DNA of 64,000 nt from Gloeobacter violaceus PCC 7421 (GCF_000011385.1 NC_005125.1:4340001-4404000); one strand, 5' to 3'; positions 1 to 9,374 are shown, counted from the stretch's first letter. A program made the numbers and translations. Notes: a model not told the origin generated them from the letters alone.

Positions 1-1
1 C

Positions 2-868
2 GGCGCATTGAGCGACGACGGCCGCTTTCCGTGGTCGGAAGACCCTAAAGGAATGAGCCAGGCGGATTTGCTCGCCTACACCCGGCTTGGCGAGGACGAC
101 GAGAACCGCAAGCTCACCGAAGCTTACTTCCTGCGCACCGACAACTACATCGAAGGACTCAGCGATCAAACCCGTAGCCAGGGGCTCTTTACCGGCGACG
201 GCACCATCGAGGCGGCCGATGTCAAGCAGGGCAACGCCGGCACCTGCAATCCGCTCTCGGCCCTGATCGGCGAACTTTCTCAAGATCCCGAGGCGGTTCA
301 GGAGCGCTTTGGGCAAAACGCAGACGGCAGCTTCAGCGTCGAACTCGGCAGCGGCGAGCAGAAGGTAGCCCCCCTCACCGACGCCGAGCGCGCCTACTTC
401 GGCCGCGCCGAGAATGGCGACTGGCAGGCGGTCTACGAAAAAGCCGTCCTGCAGGCGGGCCTGAGCGGCGACGGCAACAACTTCGAAAACACGATCCGCG
501 CCGTCACCGGCAACGATTCCACTGCGATCACTCTAGACGGCGAACACCGAGCCGAGGCTCTAAGCGCTCTGGAATCGGCCCTCGAAGACGACCGGCTGGC
601 CCTTGCCAGCCTCAGCGACAACGAGGACGAAAAGCAAAACGGCGGGATTGTCCTGCCGGACAACCACGCCTACGCCGTGGTCGGCTACGAAGATGGGCAG
701 GTAGAAATGCAAAATCCCTGGGGCCGCGAGGAACCCAAAGGTGCGAATGGCCGCCCCCGAGACGGCAAAGACGACGGGCGTTTCACCGTGAGCAAAGACG
801 AACTTATCGACACCTTCGACTGGTTGGGAGTGGAGCAACCGCCCCGGAGGCCGGGCGGCGGCCGTTAG
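2..868 (+). CDS. Calpain-like (C2-type) cysteine protease domain protein, 5' partial
   Basis: The frame is open to the left edge, so the true start probably lies upstream. Three blocks match the calpain catalytic triad in order: a Cys block (QGNAGTCNPLSAL), a His block (DNHAYAVVGYEDG) and an Asn block (MQNPWGREE), followed by the acidic tail usual after the calpain Asn motif. In classical calpains the nucleophile sits in GDCWF; here it is GTCN, so the Trp is lost and activity is uncertain. About 288 residues are visible and there is no secretion signal in the visible part. Calpain-like domains are scattered in bacteria and their substrates are mostly unknown. The downstream ABC permease is 112 nt away and seems unrelated. 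Fold assignment is by motif only. Confidence 0.6.
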   Translation, partial: GALSDDGRFPWSEDPKGMSQADLLAYTRLGEDDENRKLTEAYFLRTDNYIEGLSDQTRSQGLFTGDGTIEAADVKQGNAGTCNPLSALIGELSQDPEAVQERFGQNADGSFSVELGSGEQKVAPLTDAERAYFGRAENGDWQAVYEKAVLQAGLSGDGNNFENTIRAVTGNDSTAITLDGEHRAEALSALESALEDDRLALASLSDNEDEKQNGGIVLPDNHAYAVVGYEDGQVEMQNPWGREEPKGANGRPRDGKDDGRFTVSKDELIDTFDWLGVEQPPRRPGGGR

Positions 869-979
869 CTATTTAGGCGGGAAGCCCCGCGCTCTATGCA
901 AAGCATGAGCGTCGGGTACGTCACTACAAAGCAGGTACAAAGCAGCGGACACCATCGACGGGTGGTTCAATAGATCGCT

Positions 980-1774
980 ATGCGCACTTTCGGCTGGCTG
1001 GCGGTGGTGGTGGGGGCAGGGATCATTCTGCTGCCCCTGGTCCTGGTGGTGGTCAGCTCGCTGCAGCCGGGCGGGTTGGTGGCGAGCCTTGATCCCGGCC
1101 GTTGGAACTTCGGCAATTACCGTGCGGCCTGGGCGCAGGCCGATTTTTTGCTCGCCTTCGCCCTCACGGCTCTGGTGGCTGGGATGGTGACGTTATTGCA
1201 GGTGCTCACTTCAGCCCTCGCGGGTTACGCCCTTGCCCGGCTCAATTTTCGCGGCAAGCGCGGCGTGCTGCTGCTGGTGATCGCCACGATCGTGATTCCT
1301 TACCAGGTGCTGGTGGTGCCGATCTTCCTGGTGCTCAGGGCCGGGGGGCTGGTCAACAGTTTCTGGGCGCTGGTCTTGCCCACCGCCGCCAACGGCTACG
1401 GTATCTATTTGCTCAGGCAATTTTTCCTCACCGTACCGCTTGCCCTCGAAGAAGCGGCCTACATCGACGGCGCGAGCCGCCTGCGGGTGCTGTGGGAAAT
1501 TTTGCTGCCGCTGTCGCGCCCGGCGCTGGTGACTTTAGGACTATTCACCTTCATTGCCGAGTGGAACGACCTGTTCAAGCCGCTGGTATTCGCACCGGCC
1601 GGCAATCTGCTCACGGTGCAGTTGGCCCTCAGCCGTTTCCAGGAGACATTCGCCACCGATTTTTCGCTGCTGATGGCGGCGACGGTGATTGGCTCGCTGC
1701 CGGTGATCGTGCTATTCGCCCTTGGCCAGCGCCAACTGGTGCGCGGCATCGCCACGACGGGCTTAAAAAATTGA
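980..1774 (+). CDS. Carbohydrate ABC transporter permease, MalG/UgpE type
   Basis: A 264-residue inner-membrane protein of the binding-protein-dependent permease class. It has about six hydrophobic segments and a good EAA loop (EEAAYIDGASRLRVLWEI, about residues 157-174) that docks on the ATPase. The second half has the MalG-type FTFIAEWNDLFKP segment. Such permeases act as one half of a heterodimer importing sugars or glycerol phosphate, with a MalF-type partner, a solute-binding protein and a MalK-type ATPase. None of these is adjacent: the upstream gene is calpain-like and hflX follows about 90 nt downstream. The gene is therefore an orphan here and the substrate cannot be told from sequence. 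Confidence 0.85.
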   Translation: MRTFGWLAVVVGAGIILLPLVLVVVSSLQPGGLVASLDPGRWNFGNYRAAWAQADFLLAFALTALVAGMVTLLQVLTSALAGYALARLNFRGKRGVLLLVIATIVIPYQVLVVPIFLVLRAGGLVNSFWALVLPTAANGYGIYLLRQFFLTVPLALEEAAYIDGASRLRVLWEILLPLSRPALVTLGLFTFIAEWNDLFKPLVFAPAGNLLTVQLALSRFQETFATDFSLLMAATVIGSLPVIVLFALGQRQLVRGIATTGLKN

Positions 1775-1863
1775 CGGTAGCGCGACCGCATTTTTGCGCG
1801 ATCAACGATATCGACCAACACACCTCAATACCCTGGGGATCGCCTCGGTGAGGTGGTTATAAT

Positions 1864-3624
1864 GTGGCCATCGATTCCACGATTACCGCTTTCAGAGAAC
1901 CAGCCATAGACAAAATCTACGGTCCGCACAAAGGTCTCAAGCCTGCCCAACTAAGGCAACTCAGCCGCCTGTACAGCCGGCCGTTCCCCGTGAACCGCTT
2001 TTTGAGCCCTGAGTTTGCTGAGCGGCTGGCCGCCCTGAGTGCGGAGCTGGAGACGCCCCTGTGCGTCTACGCCAACCGCAGAGGCCAGGTGGTGCGCGTC
2101 GGTGTCGGCACCCCCAAAGAAACCCAATTTTCGCCGGACGAACTGCCGCGCCAGGGTGCCGAGCGCCTGAGCGGCCTGCGCTGCGTGGCGACCCGCCTCG
2201 ATGGCGACGGCCCCAGCCGCGGCGATCTCACCGCCCTTGCCCTGCAGCGGCTCGACGCGCTGGTGATTCTCGATGTGGCCATCCAGGGCTATCGGCGCCA
2301 GGGCGGCGGGCTGAGCGGCTTTGTCCAGCGCGTGCACATCGCCAACCTGGTGCCGGACCCGCTCGCCAAGTGGGTAGTCTCGACGCCCCAACCGCTGGGC
2401 CAGGTGAGCAACCAGGACTTTGACGAATTTCTAGGCGATCTCGAAGACGAATTTCGCCGGGAGTGGACGGCGCGGGTAGTCGAGAGCGACCGCGAGCGGG
2501 TGCTGCTCATCGACTTTTTCTCGACGCGCACCAGCCAGCGCGCCATGGAAGAAGAACTCTCCGAACTGGTGCAACTGGTCACCAGTGCAGGCGGCGAGGT
2601 ACTCAAAGTCTTTTACCAGCGCCGTGAACAGCCCGACCCCTCGACTTTGATCGGTCGGGGCAAACTCGAAGAAGTAGCCCTGAGCGTCCAGGAACTGGGG
2701 GCCAATCTGGTCGTCTGCGGACGCGAACTGACCTCCAGCCAGGCGCGCAACCTGGAACTCGCCCTGGGGGTGCGCGTGGTGGACCGTACCGAACTGATTC
2801 TCGATATTTTTGCCCGCCGCGCCCGCTCCCACGAGGGCAAGCTGCAGGTGGAACTGGCCCAGTTGCAATATCTGATGCCGCGCCTGACGGGCAAGGGCGA
2901 GGCCCTCTCGCGCTTGGGCGGCGGCATCGGCACCCGCGGCCCCGGTGAAACAAAACTGGAGACCGACCGGCGGGTGATCCGCCGCCGGATCGCCAAATTG
3001 CAGGGCGAAGTGGATGACCTTCAGGCCCACCGCGCCCGCATGCGCGCCCGCCGCCAGCGCAAGGAAGTGCCCGTCTTCGCCCTGGTGGGCTATACCAACG
3101 CCGGCAAATCGACCCTGCTCAACGCCCTCACCGGCGCCGGAACCCTGGTGGCGGACCAACTGTTTGCCACCCTCGATCCGACCACGCGCCGCCTGGAGTT
3201 GCCCACCGGCGACGCGGTGCTGCTCACAGACACGGTCGGCTTCGTCCACGATCTGCCGCCGCAGCTCATCGACGCCTTTCGGGCCACCCTCGAAGAAGTC
3301 ACCGAGGCCGACGCCCTGCTGCACGTGGTCGATCTGTCCAACCCGGCCTGGATGAACCATATCCAGGCGGTGCAGCACATCCTCGAAAGCCTGCCCATCG
3401 CCACCGGACCGCAACTATTGGTCTTCAACAAAGTCGACCGGGTCAGCTCCCAGGTACGCGCCTTCGCCGAGCAGGAATATCCCCTCGCGATCTTCATCTC
3501 CGCCAAGAACGGCTGGGGATTTTTGGCGCTGCGCGAGGCGCTCACCCGCTGGATGCGTTCGCTGAGTGATTTATGGCCGCCCATGGCCGAATCGGGCACA
3601 GGCGGCGAAACGGACCTCAATTAA
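1864..3624 (+). CDS. hflX: GTPase HflX, long cyanobacterial form
   Basis: HflX is a translation-associated GTPase that binds the 50S subunit and can split stalled or hibernating ribosomes. The 586-residue protein has a long N-terminal extension, the HflX N-domain (GRGKLEEVA near residue 265), a basic helical linker, then the G domain: G1 GYTNAGKST, G3 DTVGF and G4 NKVD. The extension of roughly 190 residues is typical of cyanobacterial forms. The assigned start is GTG at 1864. A TATAAT box at 1858-1863 abuts it with no Shine-Dalgarno sequence, so the message may be leaderless or the real start may lie further in. The 3' end overlaps the convergent minus-strand gene by 8 nt. Confidence 0.93.
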   Translation: MAIDSTITAFREPAIDKIYGPHKGLKPAQLRQLSRLYSRPFPVNRFLSPEFAERLAALSAELETPLCVYANRRGQVVRVGVGTPKETQFSPDELPRQGAERLSGLRCVATRLDGDGPSRGDLTALALQRLDALVILDVAIQGYRRQGGGLSGFVQRVHIANLVPDPLAKWVVSTPQPLGQVSNQDFDEFLGDLEDEFRREWTARVVESDRERVLLIDFFSTRTSQRAMEEELSELVQLVTSAGGEVLKVFYQRREQPDPSTLIGRGKLEEVALSVQELGANLVVCGRELTSSQARNLELALGVRVVDRTELILDIFARRARSHEGKLQVELAQLQYLMPRLTGKGEALSRLGGGIGTRGPGETKLETDRRVIRRRIAKLQGEVDDLQAHRARMRARRQRKEVPVFALVGYTNAGKSTLLNALTGAGTLVADQLFATLDPTTRRLELPTGDAVLLTDTVGFVHDLPPQLIDAFRATLEEVTEADALLHVVDLSNPAWMNHIQAVQHILESLPIATGPQLLVFNKVDRVSSQVRAFAEQEYPLAIFISAKNGWGFLALREALTRWMRSLSDLWPPMAESGTGGETDLN

Positions 3625-4015
3625 ATTCGAGAATCTCGTCTTCGCTGATCTCGCTTTCTTCGAGCAACGCGAGGGCGGGACGGGCTTTCTCGCGCGCCAG
3701 GCGGTACTGCTGGCGCAGTTTGATGTAATCGCCGAGCGCGTCGATCTGCTCAAGCAACTGCTGGGCTTCGGCCTCGGCCAGTTCTTCATCGGAAAAGAGC
3801 CGTCCGATCGCCTCGCGCACCCCCGCCACCTGCTTGCGGCCCTGCTGGACCTTGAGCTTGAGGGTGATCAGGTTTTTGATCTCTTTGATCGCTTTTTCGG
3901 TGTTGTTCTCTTGGGGTTGGCGCTGGCGCGATTTGGACAACTCGGTCACCCCTGGGTTGGTGGGCACCGCCGATGCCTCCGCCTGCATCCCGTTCTTGGG
4001 CTGTGTCGCTACCAT
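3617..4015 (-). CDS. Conserved hypothetical helical protein
   Basis: A protein of about 132 residues; I do not recognise the family. The N-terminal 40 residues are polar and disordered-looking. The rest is strongly helical and charged (KAIKEIKNLITLKLKVQQG, then LFSDEELAEAEAQQLLEQID), consistent with a coiled coil and an acidic end (EDEILEFN). There is no membrane segment or signal peptide. The ATG at 4015 was chosen because an AGGAAA stretch lies about 11 nt upstream; a longer in-frame start at 4078 lacks such a site. It converges on hflX with an 8-nt overlap and is divergent from tex. Confidence 0.65.
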   Translation of the reverse strand: MVATQPKNGMQAEASAVPTNPGVTELSKSRQRQPQENNTEKAIKEIKNLITLKLKVQQGRKQVAGVREAIGRLFSDEELAEAEAQQLLEQIDALGDYIKLRQQYRLAREKARPALALLEESEISEDEILEFN

Positions 4016-4132
4016 AGGGAGTTTCCTGCTTGCTTGGCTGTTAAGGACAATTGTACACAATGCTGCGGGAGGCGGCAAGGTGGACGGCTAAAATGGCTGG
4101 GCAGAAACAGCATGACACAATAATCCGGCTCC

Positions 4133-6301
4133 ATGGCTTCGAATCTTGTCCAAGTGCTGGCGCGGGAATTCTCCCTCGCCCCGACCCAGGTGGAAAACAC
4201 CCTCAAACTCTTTGCCGAGGGAGCGACAGTCCCGTTTGTGGCCCGCTACCGCAAGGAGCGCACCGGCGGCCTGAACGAGGTGCAACTGCGCGAACTGGCC
4301 GAGCGGCACGCTTACCTGGGTGAACTGGAGGAGCGCAAGACGGTTATCCTCGCGAGTATCGGCGAGCAGGACAAGCTCACCGACGAGCTGACAAAACGCA
4401 TCGTTCAATGCGGAACAAAGAGCGAACTGGAGGATCTCTACCTGCCCTTTCGGCCCAAACGGCGCACCCGCGCCGCCGCGGCGCGCGAGAAGGGGCTGGA
4501 GCCTCTCGCTGATCGGCTTGCCGCCCTCAATCGCCCCGACGCTCCGGCGGTCGACCTGGAAGCTGAGGCGGTAAAGTACGTGGGCGAAGCGGTGGCAAGC
4601 GCCGAGGAAGCCCTCGCGGGAGCTGCGGACATTCTGGCGGAGGCGGCAGCCGAGCGGGCGCCTTTGCGCGCCTGGGTGCGCGCATATCTGCTCAAATCCG
4701 GGCATTTCGCCGCCCGCATCAAGCCGGACTTCCCGCCGGGCTCCACCAAGTTCGAGATGTACCGCGATTACCGAATAGCGGTGCGCAGTGTCGCTCCCCA
4801 CAATCTGCTCGCGCTGTTTCGGGGTGAGGCGGAAGGGGTGATCGCGCTGGATCTGGAGTTCGACGAGCGCGCTGTGCTCGACTATCTCGAGGCGCGCGAA
4901 ATCCGCACCCGCGAGCCGGCCTTGCGCCGCTTCTGGCAGCAGATGCTCCAGGACGCCTTCGAGCGGTTGTTCAAAAATGCTTTGACCGGCGAAGTGCGCG
5001 CCCTCAAAAAGCAAGAAGCCGACCTCGCCTCGATTCAGACTTTTGAGGCCAACTTGCGCGAATTGCTCCTGGCGAGCCCCGCCGGCCGATTGCCGACCTT
5101 GGCCATCGATCCGGGTTTTCGCACCGGCTGCAAAGTGGCGGTCCTCGGCCCCACGGGCACCTTTATCGAGTACCAGGCAATTTTTCCTCACCAGGGGGCA
5201 GGCCAGCGCGCCCAGGCGGCGCGGGTGCTGCAAGATCTGATCACCCGCCACCGCATCGGGCTGATTGCCGTCGGCAACGGCACCGGTGGCCGCGAGACCG
5301 ACGCCTTTGTGGGTGAGGTAATTGCTGCGCTCGATCCGCAGCCCCTCAAGGTGATGGTGAGCGAGGCGGGGGCGTCGATTTATTCGGCGAGCGCAGTGGC
5401 CGCCGCCGAATTTCCGGACCTCGACGTGACGGTACGCGGGGCAATCAGCATCGGCAGGCGGCTGCAAGACCCGCTCGCCGAACTGGTCAAAATCGATCCC
5501 AAGTCGATCGGCGTCGGCCAGTACCAGCACGACGTCGATCAAAAATTGCTCAAGCGCAAGCTCGATGAGACGGTCGAAAGCTGCGTCAACCACGTCGGAG
5601 TCGACCTCAACACCGCCTCGGCCGAACTGCTGACGTTTGTGGCGGGGATCGGGGTTGCCGTCGCCCACAACATCGTGATCTACCGCGACACCCACGGCCC
5701 GTATAAAAACCGCCGCGCACTGCTCAAGGTCACCAAGCTTGGCCCCAAAGCCTTCGAGCAGGCGGCCGGTTTCCTGCGCATCCGCGACGGCGACAACCCC
5801 CTCGACAACACAGCAGTCCACCCGGAGAGCTATCCGGTGGTCCGGGCGATGGCGAGCGATCTGGGCATTCCCCTCGACCGCATCGCCGAGATTCCCAAAC
5901 ACTTGCAGTCGGCTGATCTAAACCGCTACGCCGGTCCCACCGTCGGCGAGCCCACGCTGCGCGACATTCTGGCCGAACTCGAAAAACCCGGCCGCGACCC
6001 GCGCGCCGCCTTCCAGTACGCCACCTTCAAAGAGGGCGTCAACGCACTCAAAGATCTGGTCGTCGGTATGGAACTGGAGGGAGTGGTCACCAACGTCACC
6101 AACTTCGGCGCCTTTGTCGACATCGGTGTGCATCAGGACGGACTGGTGCACGTCTCGCAACTGGCCGACCGCTTCGTGGCCGATCCGAAGGCCGTTGTCA
6201 AAGTCGGGCAAATTGTCCGGGTGCGCGTGCTGGAGGTGAACACAGCCTTAGGCCGCATCGGTCTGTCGATGCGGCAGGCGGGGGCGCCGCCGCGGCGCTA
6301 A
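4133..6301 (+). CDS. tex: Tex family S1 RNA-binding transcription accessory protein
   Basis: The 722-residue protein has the full Tex layout: a helical N-terminal region, a YqgF/RNase H-like domain beginning at LAIDPGFRTGCKVAVLG (about residue 323), two helix-hairpin-helix units (LNTASAELLTFVAGIG and the following KNRRALLKVTKLGPKAFEQ), and a C-terminal S1 domain (GVVTNVTNFGAFVDIGVHQ, about 645-715). Tex is the bacterial relative of eukaryotic Spt6 and binds nucleic acid; its precise role is debated. Length and order are normal. The long open frame on the opposite strand is a GC-rich shadow. The next small gene begins about 40 nt downstream and may be co-transcribed. Confidence 0.95.
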   Translation: MASNLVQVLAREFSLAPTQVENTLKLFAEGATVPFVARYRKERTGGLNEVQLRELAERHAYLGELEERKTVILASIGEQDKLTDELTKRIVQCGTKSELEDLYLPFRPKRRTRAAAAREKGLEPLADRLAALNRPDAPAVDLEAEAVKYVGEAVASAEEALAGAADILAEAAAERAPLRAWVRAYLLKSGHFAARIKPDFPPGSTKFEMYRDYRIAVRSVAPHNLLALFRGEAEGVIALDLEFDERAVLDYLEAREIRTREPALRRFWQQMLQDAFERLFKNALTGEVRALKKQEADLASIQTFEANLRELLLASPAGRLPTLAIDPGFRTGCKVAVLGPTGTFIEYQAIFPHQGAGQRAQAARVLQDLITRHRIGLIAVGNGTGGRETDAFVGEVIAALDPQPLKVMVSEAGASIYSASAVAAAEFPDLDVTVRGAISIGRRLQDPLAELVKIDPKSIGVGQYQHDVDQKLLKRKLDETVESCVNHVGVDLNTASAELLTFVAGIGVAVAHNIVIYRDTHGPYKNRRALLKVTKLGPKAFEQAAGFLRIRDGDNPLDNTAVHPESYPVVRAMASDLGIPLDRIAEIPKHLQSADLNRYAGPTVGEPTLRDILAELEKPGRDPRAAFQYATFKEGVNALKDLVVGMELEGVVTNVTNFGAFVDIGVHQDGLVHVSQLADRFVADPKAVVKVGQIVRVRVLEVNTALGRIGLSMRQAGAPPRR

Positions 6302-6340
6302 AGCGGGTCTACGATGAAATGTGCGTTTCTGGAGACCCCC

Positions 6341-6577
6341 ATGCGCCCCTCGCCATCCGACGACGACGGCCTGCCGCGCGGCAACCCCGCCTGGTTCGAC
6401 GATCTGCTCCAATACGAAGAGCGGCCCCTCAGCAAGAAACTCGCCATCGGCGTGGTGATGGGCCTGCTCGTGAGCTTTGCGTTTTTTGGGGCGACCCTGC
6501 TGCTCTACAAACCGGTGACCAGCAAAACTCCGCCCACCCAGGCGCCTGCGCCCACTACCTCTGAAAAGCTACGGTAG
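6341..6577 (+). CDS. Small single-pass membrane protein of unknown function
   Basis: A protein of about 78 residues with a polar, Asp-rich N-terminus (RPSPSDDDGLPRGNPAWFDD), one transmembrane helix (LAIGVVMGLLVSFAFFGATLLL, about residues 36-57) and a short Pro/Thr-rich tail. Cyanobacteria carry several small one-helix proteins, but I cannot place this in a named family. ATG 6341 was chosen because GGAG ends 6 nt upstream; ATG 6314 would add nine residues but lacks a ribosome-binding site. It sits between tex and the M3 peptidase gene on the same strand with short gaps. Confidence 0.65.
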   Translation: MRPSPSDDDGLPRGNPAWFDDLLQYEERPLSKKLAIGVVMGLLVSFAFFGATLLLYKPVTSKTPPTQAPAPTTSEKLR

Positions 6578-6613
6578 GAAAATCAGGGAGTTTCTGGTTG
6601 AGGGAGGACGGCG

Positions 6614-8302
6614 ATGGCGGAGCCAGTGGATTTTTCAGACATTCAAACCGAGGTGCCGACCTACGAGCAGGTGGCCTCCGAGTACGACGAGATCCACCGG
6701 GGGCTTTCCCAGAGCGATTGGCAAAGCGCCTTTGGCCGTTGGGACGCGCTCAGGCGGCGGCTCGCTTCCTGGAGTGCCCTCGCCTACCTGCGCTTCAGCC
6801 AGGACACCGCCAACCCCGAGTCCAAACAGGCCCGCGACTACTGCGACGAGCTGTCGCCCAGATTGACCGACCTGGAGGTGCAACTAAAGCGGCAACTGCT
6901 CGGCGATCCCCGCCGGGCGGACTTTGAAGCGCACATTGGCCTTCAAGCCTTCGCCCTATGGGAGGCGGATGTCACTACCTTCGACCCGGCCATCGAAGCG
7001 GATCTGGTGGCCGAGGCGCGCCTGGCGGCCGAGTACACCGAACTACTCGCCTCGGCCAAGCTCGACTTCGAAGGGGAGACCCTCAACCTCGAAGGAATCG
7101 GCAAATACACCCAGCACGCCGATCGCGAGCTGCGTCACCGCGCCCAGCGGGTGAATTGGCAATTTTTTGAACAGCACGCGGGCGCCCTCGACCGCATTTT
7201 TGACGAACTGGTGCGCCTGCGCCACGCCATGGCCCGCAAGCTGGGTTTTGACAATTACATCGCTCTGGGCTACCGGCGCATGCAGCGCATCGACTACGAC
7301 GCCCAGGACGTGGCCCGCTACCGCGACCAGGTGGCTCAGAGCGTGGTGCCGCTGGCCGAGCAACTGGTGTCCCGCCAGGCGCAAAATCTGGGAGTCGAGC
7401 GGGTCTACTTCTGGGACGAGCCGGTCTTCGATCCGAAGGGCAATCCCGCTCCCCTGGGCGATCACGACTGGATGATTGAGCAGGCGCGCGCCATGTTCGG
7501 CGCGATGGCCGAACCGCTCGGAGATTTTTTCCAGACCCTGGTGAATTGCCATCTGCTCGATCTCAAAAACCGCCCCGCCAAAGCCGGCGGCGGCTTTTGC
7601 ACGAGCTTTCCAACCCACGGGCTGCCGTTTATCTTTGCCAACTTCAACGGCACCAAGCACGACGTCGAAGTGTTCACCCACGAGATGGGCCACGCTTTCC
7701 AGAACTGGCAAAGCCGTGATACTCCCGTCTACGACTACCTGTGGCCGACGCTCGAATCGTGCGAAATCCACTCGATGAGTCTGGAATTTCTCACCTGGCC
7801 CTATATGGACCGCTTCTTCGGATCCGAGGCCGAGCGCTTCCGCACCATTCACCTCGCCGAGTCGCTGCTGTTTTTGCCCTACGGCGTGGCGGTCGATCAC
7901 TTTCAGCACTTGGTCTATGCCCATCCGGAGGCGACCCCGGCCGAGCGCAGACAGATGTGGCTGGAGATGGAGCGGCGCTATCTGCCCTGGCGCGACTACG
8001 GGGATCTGGCCTACCCGGTGACGGGCGGGCGCTGGCAGTTGCAGCGGCACATCTACGGATCGCCTTTTTATTACATCGACTACACCCTCGCAGGCTGCTG
8101 CGCGCTGCAGTTCTGGGCCAAGGCCCAGAGCGATTACGCAGGGGCACTCGCCGATTACGTGGCGCTGTGCCGCCGGGGGGGTGAAGCACCCTTCCAGGAA
8201 CTGGTTCGCTCGGCCGGGTTGGTCTCCCCCTTTGCCCCCGGCGCCCTCGGTGCCGTGGTTGAGCGCGCCCGCGAGGCTCTGGCGCTCCCTACCAGCCGCT
8301 AA
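6614..8302 (+). CDS. M3 family oligoendopeptidase (PepF/thimet type)
   Basis: A 562-residue cytosolic zinc metallopeptidase that cleaves short peptides. The zinc and catalytic motif FTHEMGHAFQNWQ is visible with His at about residue 356 and the Glu next to it. The third zinc ligand is expected in ESCEIHSMSLEFL, about 25 residues on. The C-terminal GSPFYYIDYTLAGCCALQFW block is typical of M3B enzymes. There is no signal peptide, which fits peptide turnover in the cytoplasm. GGGAGG-like sequence precedes the ATG. Whether it is strictly PepF or another M3B subgroup cannot be decided by eye. Confidence 0.92.
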   Translation: MAEPVDFSDIQTEVPTYEQVASEYDEIHRGLSQSDWQSAFGRWDALRRRLASWSALAYLRFSQDTANPESKQARDYCDELSPRLTDLEVQLKRQLLGDPRRADFEAHIGLQAFALWEADVTTFDPAIEADLVAEARLAAEYTELLASAKLDFEGETLNLEGIGKYTQHADRELRHRAQRVNWQFFEQHAGALDRIFDELVRLRHAMARKLGFDNYIALGYRRMQRIDYDAQDVARYRDQVAQSVVPLAEQLVSRQAQNLGVERVYFWDEPVFDPKGNPAPLGDHDWMIEQARAMFGAMAEPLGDFFQTLVNCHLLDLKNRPAKAGGGFCTSFPTHGLPFIFANFNGTKHDVEVFTHEMGHAFQNWQSRDTPVYDYLWPTLESCEIHSMSLEFLTWPYMDRFFGSEAERFRTIHLAESLLFLPYGVAVDHFQHLVYAHPEATPAERRQMWLEMERRYLPWRDYGDLAYPVTGGRWQLQRHIYGSPFYYIDYTLAGCCALQFWAKAQSDYAGALADYVALCRRGGEAPFQELVRSAGLVSPFAPGALGAVVERAREALALPTSR

Positions 8303-8334
8303 ACTGATAAGTACCGCCGCAAGGTAAAGTCACC

Positions 8335-9156
8335 ATGATCGATCAGTTGTTTTCGGGACTGCGCAATCTTTCGCTGCCTGATATCGGCGTGCCGGGCACG
8401 GGCACCCCGAGCGATCCGAGCCTCGATGTGCCCATGGACGACCCCCAGTTGGTGACGCCCCCCTGGCAGGTAGGGGGACAGGCGGCGCTCGAATTGGCCC
8501 AGTTTCCGGTGGAGGCCGTGCGATCCTTCGTGCCCGCCGGGCTGGAGATTTTGCAGACCTGGCCCGGCTACACCCTGGGCATGGTTGCCTTGATCGCCTA
8601 CGATGAGGCACCCATTGGACCCTACAACGAACTGGTGATCGCTCCGGCGCTGGTGCGCTCGGGCGATGTGATTTCGCAGTGGGTGGCGGCGATGGACGTC
8701 GATTCGGAAGTGTCGTTGCGCAACGGCCGCTTCCAGTGGGGTTTGCCCAAGCAGCTGCGCACCTTCGAGTACACCTGGCAGCCCGGCCGGGCCGATTTCG
8801 CCGTCCGCCGCTCTCCCGACTTGCCGGCTTTGGTGACGGCCAGTTGCACCGAGGCGCTGCCCTTACACACCATCGATCTTCCCGAATGGCTCTCCGGGGT
8901 GCGCGACGCCCTGCAGGATCTGAGCGTGCCGCTGCAATTTGGGGGGCTCAATTTGATCACCTACAAAAGCGACACCTTCTTGCGCACGGCCGCCCATTTC
9001 GAGGGTGGGGCGGCGGCGGTGCGCTTCGAGATGCGCGCCGAGGCCCCCGACGAGAGCCCCTATCATCTGCTGCAGTTGCGCCAACCGCTGGTAGGACTGC
9101 GTTTCGAGCGTTTCAGCCTCAACTTGGCCGTGCCGACGCCGATCGTGGCCTCTTAG
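8335..9156 (+). CDS. Acetoacetate decarboxylase-like (ADC superfamily) protein
   Basis: The 273-residue protein carries the ADC-fold core: VPAGLEILQTWPGYTLGMV near residue 65 and NGRFQWGLPKQLRTFEY with a Lys at about 139. That Lys sits where acetoacetate decarboxylase has its Schiff-base lysine (family block WGFPKK). The second lysine of the acetoacetate decarboxylase pair is Gln here, so true decarboxylase activity is doubtful; many superfamily members are dehydratases or aldolases of unknown substrate. The N-terminal 35 residues are a polar extension. It stands 30 nt after the peptidase gene and converges with the minus-strand genes beyond, overlapping the small downstream ORF by 4 nt. Confidence 0.75.
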   Translation: MIDQLFSGLRNLSLPDIGVPGTGTPSDPSLDVPMDDPQLVTPPWQVGGQAALELAQFPVEAVRSFVPAGLEILQTWPGYTLGMVALIAYDEAPIGPYNELVIAPALVRSGDVISQWVAAMDVDSEVSLRNGRFQWGLPKQLRTFEYTWQPGRADFAVRRSPDLPALVTASCTEALPLHTIDLPEWLSGVRDALQDLSVPLQFGGLNLITYKSDTFLRTAAHFEGGAAAVRFEMRAEAPDESPYHLLQLRQPLVGLRFERFSLNLAVPTPIVAS

Positions 9157-9374
9157 GGTCGCCAGAAGCCTGTCTCCGGATCGACCCGCGCCCCCGCCCG
9201 CCGCTCCGCTTCGAGGATCAGCGTTTGGAGTGTTTCGGGGAGCGCTTCGAAAGTCTGCGCCGCTTCGACGGCCGCCACAAAAGCCGCGTAGCCGTGGATA
9301 CGAATGTAGGTGGCCACCGGTTCGAGCGGAACCACAAGAGCGGCGCGGCGGCTGAGGGCTTGCGGGGCGGGCAA
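9153..9374 (-). CDS. Small hypothetical protein downstream of rhodanese
   Basis: A possible 73-residue protein starting at TTG 9374, with GGAG (in TAGGAGC) about 9 nt upstream, directly after the rhodanese stop. The body (TYIRIHGYAAFVAAVEAAQ) is helical and acidic and ends in PETGFWRP. I do not recognise a family. The coupling with the rhodanese (11-nt gap) and the good ribosome-binding site support it. The rare TTG start and the 4-nt overlap with the convergent gene keep confidence moderate. Confidence 0.45.
   Translation of the reverse strand: MPAPQALSRRAALVVPLEPVATYIRIHGYAAFVAAVEAAQTFEALPETLQTLILEAERRAGARVDPETGFWRP

Noticed and set aside
1858-1863. TATAAT abutting the hflX GTG as a promoter
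   Set aside because: It would start transcription inside the gene and no -35 box is convincing; kept only as a note on the hflX start.
4088-5902. Long minus-strand ORF (604 codons) opposite tex
   Set aside because: It is an antisense shadow typical of GC-rich codon bias; tex has clear YqgF, HhH and S1 motifs, while the shadow has none.
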